Shown: positions 1 to 11,290, numbered from the stretch's first letter. The stretch is 64,000 bases of DNA from Wurfbainia villosa (GCA_025175895.1 CM046005.1:55286325-55350324), one strand, 5' to 3'. Translations and numbers: made by a program. Notes: generated from the letters alone by a model not told the origin.

Positions 1-456
1 TTTTCCAACTATTATGGCATTGTCCTCCAATATGCATCCCGTCGTGTCGCAACCTCATCCGCTCCATCTTTTCCCGTGCGCAAGTCACCAAAGAGATCCG
101 AGCCAAGATAAAACTATTTTAATTTACATCCATTGATCCTATACTCCACGAAGGAGTGTACAAATAATCTAGATCGAAAGTAAACTAAAATGAACGGCTA
201 AACAATGCCGTATTTAATTACAAAAATTAAATACTAATCTAGCCTCGTCAACCCCGAGGATTCAAATAATAAATATTTACACACATCCAATCACATACAC
301 ACATATGGCCATAATAGTCGGATCTTATGCCTGCAACCAAAGAGTTAAACTACGCATATCCTACGATTATCCGGCACATATAATATATGAATAAGTGCAT
401 AAAAATTAACCGAATCCTAAACACACAAAACAGAAAATCGTGGCTCTGATACCACT
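1..456 (-). repeat. Second copy of the copia-A leader (5' untranslated internal region)
   Basis: This stretch matches 7077-7532 base for base in register, with only scattered substitutions and no indel. In the complete copy that segment lies between the PBS and gag. Here it sits on the far side of the 3' LTR, so a further internal region begins outside the window to the left. I read it as part of a tandem LTR-internal-LTR-internal array. It has no coding signal of its own. Confidence 0.85.
443..454 (-). other. tRNA-Met primer-binding site, left copia-A copy
   Basis: The minus strand reads TGGTATCAGAGC, complementary to the 3' end of plant initiator tRNA-Met. Two bases separate it from the LTR end at 457. 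It belongs to the element that continues to the left of the window. Confidence 0.85.
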
Positions 457-1280
457 TGTAGGGAGTTGCTTCGGAGGCTCATTGGCTCCCATGTCCCCGG
501 ATTAAAATTTTCACTAATGAAAGAATTAATCCAGATGGGATGAACTTCCTTAGCACAACCATTTCGTCGTCGTGCTAACAACTTGAGTGGTCGCTTGAAC
601 AAACTAGTTGTTCAAGCAACACAACTCTTCTAGTTGGTTAGCCGCAGAAGAGACGACAGACGGATCGTCGATTTTTGTGTTTGTCTTCGGGGTCCATGAT
701 TATACAATATATATTCATACGCATACATGTATAATCAAAACATAAAAGAACATGCTCAGATCTGTAAATAAAGTTTAAAAAAACATTATACCTTACGATC
801 TTCTACCGTATGTCCTATCCTTCTCGTGGACGACGTTTGGACGAAGATCCTCCGCGAGTAGAAGCCTTCTAGATCGCGTTCTTTCCTTCCTTGTCCGCTG
901 TGAACAAAGAGAAGAACCAACAAATACCTATCCTTTCTAGAACCGGCCACCAAATTAGGGAATTTGGTGCAACCGCCGGCCAAGGAGCAAGTGGATGAAA
1001 CGCCGGCCAACTTGAAGAGGGGTTGCCGCCGGCCACCAAGGAGAAAGGGAGGAGGGAGAGCACCGGCCACCAATGGAAGGAGAACCGCCGACCAAGGAAT
1101 AAGAGAGAGGCCTTGAATATGGGCGCCGGCCAAGTCTTGATGGAGGAAGATGGGCGCCGACAACAAGGAGAAGGAAGATGGTTGCCGCCCACTTTTGCTC
1201 CAAACCCTAGCCGCCCACTTTGAGAAGAGCCAAACCCTAATTCCCATCCAATTATTTTTTCCGCCCAAGCTTAAGCCTTC

Positions 1281-1288
1281 TATTTATA
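1281..1288 (-). promoter_or_regulatory. TATA box of the left copia-A LTR
   Basis: The minus strand reads TATAAATA, immediately downstream of the 26-27 bp tandem array. The same site is at the corresponding place in the right LTR. Confidence 0.75.
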
Positions 1289-1313
1289 GAAATGGCCTTA
1301 AGCCTCCTTTAAT

Positions 1314-1602
1314 CTCCACCGTCGGATCTAGGGATTTAATCTCCACCGTCGGATCTAGGGATTTAATCTCCACCGTCGGATCTAGGGTTTCATCCCAACC
1401 GTCGGATCTAGGGTTTCATCCCATCCGTCAGATCTAGGGTTTTATCCCAACCGTCGGATCTAGGGATTTAATCCCAACCATCGATTCTAGGGTTTCATCC
1501 TAACCATCGAATCTAGGGATTTAATCCCAACCGTTGGTTCTAGGGTTTCATCCTAACCATCGGATCTAGGGATTTAATCCCAACCGTTGGTTCTAGGTTT
1601 TG
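1314..1602 (-). repeat. Tandem array, about eleven 26-27 bp units, in U3
   Basis: Each unit has the form (C/T)CCAACCGTCGGATCTAGGG followed by ATTTAAT or TTTCAT. I count eleven units, the last ones diverged (CCGTTGGTTCTAGG). The array ends about 25 bp upstream of the TATA box. The right LTR has the same number of units, so it predates this insertion. Confidence 0.9.
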
Positions 1603-2538
1603 TTTTACATTCTTGGATCTAGTCTTCACAAGGATTATATTAGGCTACGATAGGGACCATAAGGAGGAGTTGGATCTTGGCCACCCGATGGATCGGAACC
1701 ACACAAACTTGATCCATCAATGATGTTCCATTCCACTAGAGGATCATCATTGAACTACCTCACCAACCCCCATAAATTAATATGGGCTCCATATATTATT
1801 TGTACATTAATCTCCCCGTGTTTAAGATATCGAATGTCCGTCAATTAATTGATTTACTGACCATCAATTAATTAACATCTAATTCCTCGAGTAGTACCAC
1901 TCAACCTTATCATCATGTTGACTAAGTCAACTAGCTGGGTTTACATGATGAACCTTATGAGCTCCTCAAGGGGACATCATCAACCTAATATATAGGACAC
2001 AGTTTTCTCCTATAATCAACGACACACCATGTAAATAATATCATTTCTCAACTTACTGGGCATATTGATTTAATCCATCTAAATCTCACCCTCTGGTAAA
2101 TCAAAGAAATAAATACTAAGTACATGTGCCTGTTATTATATCGGGATTAAGAGCATGCACAACATAATATCCGAGGTCCGATTCAATTATATAGTCAGTA
2201 CTAAATTGAATCACCTCTATGTCGGTCCTGCTCAATACGCCTAAGTGTACTAGTGTAACTTTATGTTCAAGACAAAACAATACCAAGCTACACTACAACC
2301 ATGCCAATGGTTTGTCCAAAACCATCTTGGTCGTGAGCCTCTACTTATATTTTATAAGGGACTGATAACATGATCTTCTGTGCCACACCAAGCACCATGT
2401 TATCTATAATGTAAAATATTAGACAATATGCACACATATATAGTAAATATATAAAGTGCAAACAATGATCATGTGATTCTTATTCCAAAATAAAATGTTC
2501 ATACAAAAAGAGCTAGGCTTTCAGTATACATTCCAACA

Positions 2539-2551
2539 ATCTCCCACTTAT
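2539..2551 (-). other. Polypurine tract of copia-A
   Basis: The minus strand reads AAGTGGGAGAT directly against the TGTTGG start of the 3' LTR. This is the usual copia plus-strand primer layout. Confidence 0.8.
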
Positions 2552-2571
2552 ACTAAAAGACTATGCCGTCA

Positions 2572-3471
2572 TCACTCTGCCATACATCTGATCCCCATGT
2601 CCTCCACATGCCTATCAAACGCTTTCGCTGGAAGGGCCTTAGTGAATGGATCCGCCAGGTTATCCTCTGATGTAATCTTGGCGACAGTAACTTCTCCTCG
2701 CTTTACGATCTCTCGTATAAGGTGGTACTTGCACTCTATGTGTTTACTCGCCTTATGGGCTCGTGGTCCCTTCGAGTTTGCAACTGCACCACTGTTATCA
2801 CAATAAATTGTGATAGTTCTGGGCAAACCAGGAATCACATCCAAGTCCATCAAGAAGTTCCTGAGCCATACAGCTTCCTTGGCTGCCTCAGAGGCTGCCA
2901 CATACTCAGCTTCCATGGTAGAGTCCGCCACATATTTCTGCTTGACACTCCTCCATACTCTGGCTCCACCTCCAAAAGTAAACACAAACCCCGAGGTAGA
3001 CTTGCTCTTGTCCCTATCTGATTGGAAATTCGAATCCGTGTAACCCACAGGGACTAATTGATCTGCCCGGTAAACCAGCATATAATCCCTAGTCCTTCTC
3101 AGGTACTTCAATATATGCTTTACCGCAGTCCAATGTCTTTGTCCAGGATTACTCTGATATCTACTAACCATGCCCACGGCAAAGCAGATATCCGGTCTCG
3201 TACATAGCATAGCATACATAAGGCTTCCTACTGTCGAAGCATATGGAACCGCCTTCATGTCCTTTATCTCCTTTGATGTTTTGGGACACATCTCTTTAGA
3301 TAAAGGAACTCCATGCCTAAAAGGTAGAAAACCTTTCTTGGAGTTCTGCATGCTAAAACGAGCAAGGATAATGTCAATGTATGAAGCTTGAGATAAGCAC
3401 AACATCCTTTTCTTGCGATCCCTTATAACTTTGATCCCAAGGATGTGTCCCACTTCTCCCAAGTCCTTCAT
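2572..3471 (-). pseudogene. copia-A reverse transcriptase C-terminus and RNase H
   Basis: About 299 codons are open. The segment starts in the MKDLGEVGHILGI motif that follows the RT catalytic core and continues through SRYQSNPGQRHW into an RNase H domain. Recognisable RNase H parts are ADSTMEAEYVAA, YCDNSGAVA, SKHIECKYHLIREIV and LADPFTKAL. The frame ends in a stop 34 bp from the PPT, the expected end of the polyprotein. Upstream the frame is cut by a TAG that lies in phase with the next RT segment (WLSK-stop-FDMKDLG). Several family positions look altered, for example the usual SWRSSKQ motif reads RVWRSVKQ. It was part of one gag-pol polyprotein and is no longer expressible as such. Confidence 0.9.
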
Positions 3472-3477
3472 GTCAAA

Positions 3478-4410
3478 CTATTTGGACAACCATACCCTTA
3501 CGTCTGATAACACTTTGATATTGTTGCCAACTAACAAAATGTCATCTACGTATAGTACAAGAAACACCACTACATTTCCGTCACATCTCTTATATACACA
3601 AGGCTCATCCGGACTTTGAATAAATCCATATGACTGGATTACCTCATCAAAGAGGATGTTCCAAGATCTTGAAGCTTGCTTCAATCCATAAATGGACCGA
3701 TTAAGCTTACATACAAGATGCTCTTTGCCTTTAGCAATGAATCCCTCTGGTTGCCGCATATAGATGTTCTCCTCAAGACTTCCGTTAAGGAAAGCTGTCT
3801 TGACATCCATCTGCCAAATCTCATAATCCATATGAGCAGCTATAGATAAGAGAATCCGGATAGACTTAAGCATAGCTACCGGCGAAAAGGTCTCCTCATA
3901 ATCGATACCCTCTTTCTAAGTATACTCTTTCGCAACAAGCCTAGCTTTGAAGGTCTCAACCTTCCCGTCTACTCCTCTCTTTCTCTTGTAGATCCACTTG
4001 CATCCAATAGTTTTTACACCATCGGGTGGCTCTACTAGCTCCCAAACCTTATTAGAATCCATAGATTCTATCTCTGAATTCATCGCACTTTGCCAAGATA
4101 CCGCATCTCTATCTTGGAGTGCCTCGTCATATGTCCAGGGATCCGGTTCATGTTTACCAGGGACTAAGTCTGAAGACTCTTCCAAAAACATGAATCTATC
4201 GGGTTGTCTAACAACCCTCCCACTACGACGAGGTGCCTCCTGTGTATGCTCTGTGACACGCGGTGCAGTAACTTGTGGTGTCTTTTCTTGTACCGGTGGT
4301 ACTGAAGTCGGGACTTCCCCTGCCAACTCCTCAAGAACAATCCTGCTCGTGGGCTTGTGGTTCATCACATAGTCCTCCTCTAGAAATCTGACATTCGTAC
4401 TCACGATCAC
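3478..4410 (-). pseudogene. copia-A reverse transcriptase core, interrupted
   Basis: Two open segments (4410-3916 and 3873-3478) read in register across one TAG stop. The first holds the integrase-RT linker (SGRVVRQPDR), then NKVWELVEPPDG, GCKWIYKRK and KARLVAKEYT. The second holds IWQMDVKTAFLNG, YGLKQASRSWN and the catalytic YVDD at residues 108-111 of that segment, so the active site itself is intact. The stop replaces the conserved Gln after KEYT; CAG to TAG needs a single C-to-T change. A second TAG of the same kind closes the segment at 3478. Confidence 0.9.
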
Positions 4411-4494
4411 CTTCTGATCTCTAGGACTATAGAATAAACCACCCTTCGTTCCCTTAGGGTAGCCAAATGCGAGATTCCAACTTACGATCTCCCT

Positions 4495-5655
4495 TCAAAG
4501 ACATGTCTTTGGACTACCCCAAATCCGAATATGTCTTAGACTAGGCTTTCGCCCAGTCCACAACTCTATGGGAGTAGAGGGTACTGACTTAGATGGTACC
4601 AAGTTTAGAATGTGTGCTGTTGTTTCCAGAGCAAACCCCCAGAACGAATCAGGTAACTCAGAATAACTTATCATCGATCTGACCATCTCCATAAGAGTCC
4701 TATTCCTTCGCTCCGCCACACCATTCTGCTGGGGTGTGCCAGGTGCGGACAATTGGGATTGAATCCCAGCCTCTGATAAGTAACTCCTAAACTCTCCCAA
4801 GAGGTACTCGCCACCACGATCAGATCGTAATGTCTTGATACTTTTACCTTGACGGTTCTCCACATCAGCCTTGAATTCTTTGAACCTGTCAAAGCATTCA
4901 GACTTGCGGCGCATCAAGTAAATGTATCCATATCTTGAATAATCGTCTATAAAAGAGATGAAATATTCAAAACTACCTCTTACCTGGATAGACATAGGAC
5001 CGCACAAATCAGAATGAACCAATTCTAACACATCTTTGGCTCTATACCCCTTGGCCTTGAAAGGCCTCTTGGTCATTTTACCTTCCAAGCAAGATTCGCA
5101 GGTTGGGAGATCCTCCACCACTAATGAACCCAAAGGTCCATCAGCTATCAACCTTTGAATTCTACTTAGGTTAATATGACCAAGCCTTAGATGCCAAAGA
5201 TATGTTTGGTTCATCTGCGAAGGTTCTTTTCTCTTATTAGATTTAGAAGATGAGTTATTTACTTCTATATGCATCGTGGGAGTTTTCGGTTCAAGAGTAT
5301 ATAAATTGCCAACCAATGTACCAGAACAGATAATCTCCCTATTCCTTTTTATAACCACTTTGTCATTAAAAGAAACAGAATATCCATCCATAAATAATTT
5401 AGAAACTAAAATTAAATTCTTTCTAAAAGTAGGTACATAAAGACAATTTCTCAAAACCAAAACTTTATTCCTATCAAAAGATAAATAAACGTCTCCCACT
5501 GCAATAGTCGCCACCTTTGAAGCATTGCCCATGAAGACGGTAATCTCTCCCTCAGCTAGTCGTCGGGTTTCCTGGAACCCCTGCAAAGTATTGCAGACAT
5601 GATCAGTGGCTCCTGTATCTACACACCGCAATCGGTAGATAACACCGCTAAACAT
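4495..5655 (-). pseudogene. copia-A protease end, GAG-pre-integrase and integrase
   Basis: This 386-codon frame begins with the aspartic protease motif VDTGATDHVC (DTG at residues 13-15). The GAG-pre-integrase zinc-binding part follows (LWHLRLGHINLSRIQ ... CESCLEGKMTK). The integrase core then shows ELVHSDLCGP, FIDDYSRYGYIY, LRSDRGGEY and the catalytic Glu in QQNGVAERRNR. It breaks after WGSPKTCL, where the family normally continues through SDKL and a VGYP motif. About 60 bp near 4440-4500 seem to have lost that link. Downstream the sequence resumes in the FGYPKGTKGG region of the linker. Confidence 0.9.
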
Positions 5656-5659
5656 GTTT

Positions 5660-5861
5660 CAACAACTAAACAAGAAGATATACCTTTGTTCTTTCGGCGA
5701 GGACAGTCCGCCTTCCAATGTCCAGTCTGCTTGCAAGTGAAGCACTTGCCTTTCGGCTTCTTCACTCCTGCCTGAGGTCCCACTGCCACTTTCTTCGCTC
5801 CACCTTGCTTCTTCTTCTTCTTACCTTTCGATTTAGAGGAAGAAACCTTCTGAGCGACCAT
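5660..5861 (-). pseudogene. copia-A nucleocapsid segment with CCHC zinc knuckle
   Basis: A lysine-rich stretch (KSKGKKKKKQGG) is followed by one knuckle, CFTCKQTGHWKADCP, the RNA-binding nucleocapsid part of gag. It overlaps the protease frame and is out of phase with the upstream gag frame, so at least one frameshift lies near 5840-5900. Confidence 0.85.
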
Positions 5862-6468
5862 GGCTTGAGCACTTTGATGACAAAAAGCCCTCTGCAGCCT
5901 GGAGTTCTGCCGGAAGCCACACCGAATACAACCTCTTGTTCATGTTGTAGTTGAGGCGGAACTGCTCAAAACTCCTAGGCAGAGACTGGAGAATGATATC
6001 GATCTGGGTTTCCCCATCGATCTCAGCTCCGAGGACTTCCATCTCATTAAGATGAGCCATCATCTTGAGAACATGATCCCTAAAGGGTGTTCCCTCGATC
6101 ATGGTGGTCGTCATCAAGTTTCTCATTGCCTCCTGCCTAGCCGCCCTACTCTGATGTCTGAAAAGTTCCTTGAGATTGAACATCATGTCATAAGCTGTGG
6201 CTATGGCCTGATGCTGATGTTGTAGCACATTTGACATAGATGCCAAAATGTAACACCGCGCCATCTCATCTGCCTGAACCCATTTCTTATAACGTTCTTT
6301 CTCCTTTTCATCAGAGTCATCGGAGGGCTTAGGAGGGCAGACCTCGAAGAGTACAAATTTGTACTCCTCCGCAGTTAAGACAATATCCAAGTTTCTTTTC
6401 CAATCAATGTAGTTTGGTCCAATAAGTTTGTTTTCTTTTAAAATCACAGCAAGTGGGTTGAAAGCCAT
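5833..6468 (-). pseudogene. copia-A gag capsid region
   Basis: The segment starts MAFNPLAVILKENKLIGPNY and carries the copia gag features IDWKRNLDIVLTAEE, a conserved Cys-Tyr-Ile-Leu-Ala-Ser-Met segment, EGTPFRDHVLKMMAHLNEME and IILQSLPRSFEQF. It would form the capsid of the cytoplasmic virus-like particle. The frame runs 211 codons and then diverges near its end (LWLPAELQAAEGF), where a frameshift separates it from the zinc knuckle. Its ATG follows the 1-kb leader, the expected position. Confidence 0.88.
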
Positions 6469-7516
6469 TTGAAAATCCTAAACATCACAATGATCAAAAT
6501 ATTAGATTTCAAATATTATTGATTCCTCAAAAACAATAAAATTCCGAAATCAATCAACACCTCAAAACACTGAGAATATCGCATGCCACTATAGTGTGGA
6601 CGTATAGGAATTCTACATTTGTAAGAGGAGGTTTTACCCATTAATTTTATTATCTTGTCAACCTTACTTTTTGACAAATAAAATTAATAGTTGGTTCCTC
6701 TTTGGCCCTACAAATAAAAGCAGTGACTCCGATGGGGAGGATACTTTTAATTTGCATCTAAGTGTGCACCATTACACGATACTAAGGGAATTATTTCAGA
6801 TTATGTGTCTTACCAATGGGGAAGTACACACGCTCCTTAATAATTTTCTATAACCATTATTTGACCTAGTGATCCGCAAACAAACCCATCCGATGGGGAG
6901 GAAGGCACTCAGAGCCAACGCGCAAGTTTGTTGCATCACACGTCAAATTGTAATGGAGGCCGCAGGAATCAATTAAAATGTCCCTCTCCCACTTAGTAAA
7001 TTGAAAATGGGGAATTTTAAAACATACACAACATGCATATAAAACAAATAAGAAATAAATATGGAAAAAACAGAATTTTTCCAACTATTATGGCATTGTC
7101 CTCCAATATGCATCCCGTCGTGTCGCCACCTCATCCGCTCCATCTTTTCCCGTGCGCAAGTCACCAAAGAGATCCGAGCCGAGATAAAACTATTTTAATT
7201 TACATCCATCGATCCTATACTCCACGAAGGAGTGTACAAATAATCTAGATCGAAAGTAAACTAAAATGAGCGGCTAAACAATGCCGTATTTAATTACAAA
7301 AATTAAATACTAATCTAGCCTCGTCAACCCCGAGGATTCAAATAATAAATATTTACAGACATCCAATCACATACACACATATTGCCATAATAGTCGGATC
7401 TTATGCCTGCAACCAAAGAGTTAAACTACGCATATCCTACTATTATCCGGCACATATAATATATGAATAAGTGCATAAAAATTAACCGAATCCTAAACAC
7501 ACAAAACCGGAAACCG
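6469..7516 (-). other. copia-A leader between PBS and gag, non-coding
   Basis: About 1.05 kb with no supported gene. It is AT-rich, and the half next to the PBS is duplicated at 1-456. Packaging signals would be expected here in this family, but I see no specific motif. Confidence 0.75.
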
Positions 7517-7518
7517 TG

Positions 7519-7530
7519 GCTCTGATACCA
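7519..7530 (-). other. tRNA-Met primer-binding site of copia-A
   Basis: The minus strand reads TGGTATCAGAGC two bases from the 5' LTR end at 7533. It sets the direction of the element. Confidence 0.9.
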
Positions 7531-8356
7531 CTTGTAGGGAGTTGCTTCGGAGGCTCATTGGCTCCCATGTCGCCGGATTAAAATTTTCACTAATGAAAGA
7601 ATTAATCCGGATGGGATGAGCTTCCTTAGCACAACCATTTTGTCGTCGTGCTAACAACTTGAGTGGTCGCTTGAAAAAACTAGTTGTTCAAGCAACACAA
7701 CTCTTCTAGTTGGTTAACCGCGGAAGAGACGACGGACGGATCGCCGGTTTTTGTGTTTGTCTTCGGGGTCCATGATTATACAATATATATTCATACGCAT
7801 ACATGTATAATCAAAACATAAAAGAACATGCTCAGATCTGTAAATAAAGTTTAAAAAAACTTTATACCTTACGATCTTCTACCGTATGTCCTATCCTTCT
7901 CGTGGACAACGTGTGGACGAAGATCCTCCGCGAGTAGAAGCCTTCTAGATCACGTTCTTCCCTTCCTTGTCCGCTGCAAACAAAGAGAAGAACCAACAAA
8001 TACCTATCCTTTCAAGAACCGGCCACCAAATTAGGGAATTTTGTGCAACCGCCGGCCAAGGAGCAAGCGGATGAAGCGCCGGCCAATTTGAAGAGGGGTT
8101 GCCGCAGGCCACCAAGGAGAAAGGGAGGAGGAAGAGCACTGGCCACCAATGGAAGGAGAACCACCGGCCAAGGAATAAGAGAGAGGCCTTGAGAATGGGC
8201 GTCGGCCAAGTCTTGATGGAGGAAGATGGGCGCCGGCAACAAGGAGAAGGAAGATGGTTGCCGCCCACTTTTACTCCAAACCCTAGCCGTCCACTTTGAG
8301 AAGAGCCAAACCCTAATTCCCATCCAATTATTTTTGCCGCCCAAGCTTAAGCCTTC

Positions 8357-8364
8357 TATTTATA
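8357..8364 (-). promoter_or_regulatory. TATA box of the 5' LTR of copia-A
   Basis: TATAAATA on the minus strand, the counterpart of 1281-1288. It lies just downstream of the tandem array at 8390-8678. Confidence 0.75.
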
Positions 8365-8389
8365 GAATTGGGCTTAAGCCTCCTTTAAT

Positions 8390-8678
8390 CTCCACCGTCG
8401 GATCTAGGGATTTAATCTCCACCGTCGGATCTAGGGTTTTATCCCAACCGTCGGATCTAGGGTTTCATCCCAACCGTCGGATCTAGGGTTTCATCCCACC
8501 CGTCGGATCTAGGGTTTTATCCCAACCGTCGGATCTAGGGATTTAATCCCAACCGTTGATTCTAGGGTTTCATCCTAACCATCGGATCTAGGGATTTAAT
8601 CCCAACCGTTGGTTCTAGGGTTTCATCCTAACCATCGGATCTAGGGATTTAATCCCAACCGTTGGTTCTAGGTTTTGT
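8390..8678 (-). repeat. Tandem array, about eleven 26-27 bp units, in the 5' LTR U3
   Basis: Same array as 1314-1602 with the same unit count and mostly the same order of variant units. Confidence 0.9.
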
Positions 8679-9603
8679 TTTACATTCTTGGATCTAGTCT
8701 TCACAAGGATTATATTAGGCTACGATAGGGACCATAAGGAGGAGTTGGATCTTGGCCACCTGATGGATCGGAACCACACAAACTTGATCCATCAATGATG
8801 TTCCATTCCACTAGAGGATCATCATTGAACTACCTCACCAATCCCCATAAATTAATATGGGCTTCATATATTATTTGTACATTAATCTCCCCGTGTTTAA
8901 GATATCGAATGTCCGTCAATTAATTGATTTACTGACCATCAATTAATTAACATCTAATTCCTCGAGTAGTACCACTCAACCTTATCATCATGTTGACTTC
9001 AACCGGGTTTACATGATGAACCTTATGAGCTCCTCAAGGGGACATCATCAACCTAATATATAGGACACGGTTTCCTCCTATAATCAACGGCACACCATGT
9101 AAATAATATCATTTCCCAACTTACCGGGCATATTGATTTAATCCATCTAAATCTCACCCTCTGGTAAATCAAAGAAATAAATACTAAGTACATGTGCCCG
9201 TTATTATATCGGGATTAAGAGCATGCACAACATAATATCTGAGGTCCGATTCAATTATGTAGTCAGTACTAAATTGAATCACCTCTATGTCGGTCCTGCT
9301 CAATACACCTAAATGTACTAATGTAACTTTATGTTCAAGACAAAACAATACCAAGCCACACTACAACCATGCCAATGGTTTGTCCAAAACCATCTTGGTC
9401 GTGAGCCTCTACTTATATTTTACAAGGGACTGATAACATGATCTTCTGTGCCACCCCAAGCACCATGTTATCTACAATGTAAAATATTAGACAATATGCA
9501 CACATATATAGTAAATATATAAAGTGCAAACAATGATCATGTGATTCTTATTCCAAAATAAAATGTTCATAAAAAAAGAGCTAGGCTTTCAGTATACATT
9601 CCA

Positions 9604-10336
9604 GCGATCATCGATCATTGCCATCCCTCGGCGATCGATTCTCAACGATCATTGCCCTCCCTCGTGATCGGCCGATCAGAACTTGGTTGATCGAACACTG
9701 GTCGAACCCATACGACCTAGAGCAGTCGACTGGCACCTATGCCAGTCGACTGATGTTGGCTAAATCCTCAAACACAAAGTTGTTTGAGCGTCCGACACTC
9801 AGTCTTAGCCACTTGGCCAAGTCCACCTTATCCCTCATGGAGTTCCCCACCGAAGCTCTCTTCCCTTGGCCTACGTCCCTCGGATGCGCCAAGCGCACGG
9901 CTTCGCAACGCCATCCTTCGCGTCTCATGCTCTAGAAGTATGCTTCCCTTTGGGCTCACTCCATTCGCTCCTCGTCCGGCGGTCCCTCGGATGCACCAAG
10001 CGCACGGCTTCGCAATGTCATCCTTCACCGAATCAAGGACCCGAGCCTAGTGAACTTTCCAAGTTCTCAAGACTTCCCAAATACACCAAGCGCACGGCTT
10101 CGCAATGCATTTCTCACCAAGCACCAAGCACACGGCTTCGCAATGCTTTAGACTTTCCCATGCCAAGGCTTCCCCCTTGGACTTCCACACCAAGCTCCAT
10201 GCTTGGATTTTCCATGCCAACCCCATGTTGGACTTTCCCATGACAATCCCATGTCATGAGTTTTGTCTATCATCAAAATACTATCAAGGTACTGCTCGAG
10301 TCAAACTCGAATCAACCTGGGCCGACTGCACCAACA
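9604..10336 (-). repeat. Truncated B-type LTR (U3 part), fragment M
   Basis: The reverse complement matches about 42478-43150 of the B LTR. It begins (minus strand) TGTTGGTGCAGTCGGCCC at 10336 and carries the CTCGAGTTTGACTCGAG-like dyad, four copies of the GCGAAGCCGTGCGCTTGG module and a 30-bp inverted repeat at 9723-9752. The part towards 9604 has CGATCG motifs where the B LTR has CAGTCGACTG. It is cut at 9603 by copia-A, and its TATA and R-U5 are missing from the window. Confidence 0.85.
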
Positions 10337-10885
10337 ATGCTTATATGTTCTTGAATGTTTATATGAATGCTATGCTTATATGTTCTTGAATGTTTATATG
10401 AATGCTATACTTATATGTTTCTAAAGGATCATGTCATTACCCTTTTATGAATGCTATGCTTATATGTTCTTGAATGTTTATATGAATGCTATGCTTATAT
10501 GTTCTTGAATGTTTATATGTATGCTATGCTTATATGTTCTTAAATGATCATGTCACTACTCTAGGTCTAATTCTTGATGTATGACTTTTGTGAGTAGGAA
10601 AGGATCTTACTAAGCCTATGTGCTTATAGTTTCATGTTCCCTTGTACTGCAGATAAGGGTAATGAATGGCTAAACTAAAGGGAGCAGCAGAAGGGGCAAA
10701 GTGTGTGTGGTAGTGACATGGTGGAGGAGATCTGTTTATATTCCAAGACTTATGCATGTCTCCCTTTAAGTTTTACATGTTAGTTGTTAAGAGTCGAACT
10801 CTACTTGATGATGAATGGTTGCTACTTAGTGTCCTTTAAGTTGTTTATCATGAACTTGAACTAAGTACTTATGAGATGATTATGC
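10337..10885. repeat. Probable Ty3/gypsy LTR fragment, left part
   Basis: No coding sequence. After E is removed this joins 26293-26456, whose end GGGCGGGCGTGACA resembles the 3' end of gypsy LTRs. The family is inferred from that terminus only. Confidence 0.45.
10338..10560. repeat. 35-bp tandem repeat (TGCTTATATGTTCTTGAATG...)
   Basis: About six units built on GCTTATATGTTCTTGAATG followed by TTTATATGAATGCTAT. One unit is longer and diverged (10409-10457). I cannot assign a function. Confidence 0.85.
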
Positions 10886-11290
10886 TGTAGGGTATCGATC
10901 GACCAGCTAGAGGGGGTGAATAGCCCTCTTTCGTTGGATAGTAGAATTTGCTCGTCTACAAAGATTATTAGCTCAAGCGGAATATGCAAATACAAATAGA
11001 CAAAACAAAAGATAAACAAACAATGCTAACACAAGGTCATAACGTGGTTCACGGCTACGTCGCTAATCCACGATCCCCGATTCGTCCTCGGTGAATCACT
11101 CCGCCAAAACCAATCCACTATTGGTCTCTCCTTTGCACCAAGCTAGGTGGAGGTAACCTTTATAAATCAAGATCACTCTTCTTACAATAAAAATGAAGTA
11201 AAAGCAAGTAAGAAGAGTTTGAAGCTTGTGGGGCACTTAGATGATCACTTAAAGCATAAGCATTAGTCTCTCAAAGCCCCACACCCTCTC

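Larger units (their letters stand above)
457..2538 (-). repeat. 3' LTR of copia-A (2082 bp)
   Basis: It runs from TGTTGGAATG (minus strand, at 2538) to CCCTACA (at 457) and pairs with 7533-9603 over its whole length. A PPT abuts it at 2539 and a PBS follows at 454, so this LTR is shared by two internal regions. It contains a TATA box at 1281-1288 and a tandem array just upstream of it. The transcribed R-U5 part (about 900-1230) is rich in CCGGCC motifs. Open frames across that part come from base composition and I do not regard them as genes. Confidence 0.93.
457..9603 (-). mobile_element. Ty1/copia retrotransposon copia-A, full structure, degenerate coding
   Basis: The minus-strand order is 5' LTR (7533-9603), PBS, about 1-kb leader, gag, CCHC/protease, integrase, reverse transcriptase, RNase H, PPT and 3' LTR (457-2538). 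Integrase before reverse transcriptase marks Ty1/copia (Pseudoviridae-type order). The 2.1-kb LTRs and gag style suggest the Angela/Tork side of copia, which is inference. The coding region is broken by stops and frameshifts. The right LTR lacks three terminal bases compared with the left, and no TSD can be tested because the left flank is another copy of the leader. Confidence 0.93.
7533..9603 (-). repeat. 5' LTR of copia-A (2071 bp)
   Basis: It pairs with 457-2538 and starts with TGTAGGGAG on the plus strand. At its right end the left copy reads ATTCCAACA, whereas this copy has ATTCCA followed by GCG. The terminal three bases are therefore lost or changed at the junction with the older B-type LTR fragment. 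Confidence 0.93.

Noticed and set aside
441..456. tRNA gene at the GCTCTGATACCA sites
   Set aside because: Only the 12-14 bp complement of tRNA-Met is present at each site, placed at LTR borders. These are primer-binding sites.
786..1268. Open frames of 80-160 codons across the LTR of copia-A (and 7945-8344)
   Set aside because: They lie in the CCGGCC-rich R-U5 on both strands and in several frames at once, differ between the two LTRs by ordinary noise, and show no domain. They come from composition.
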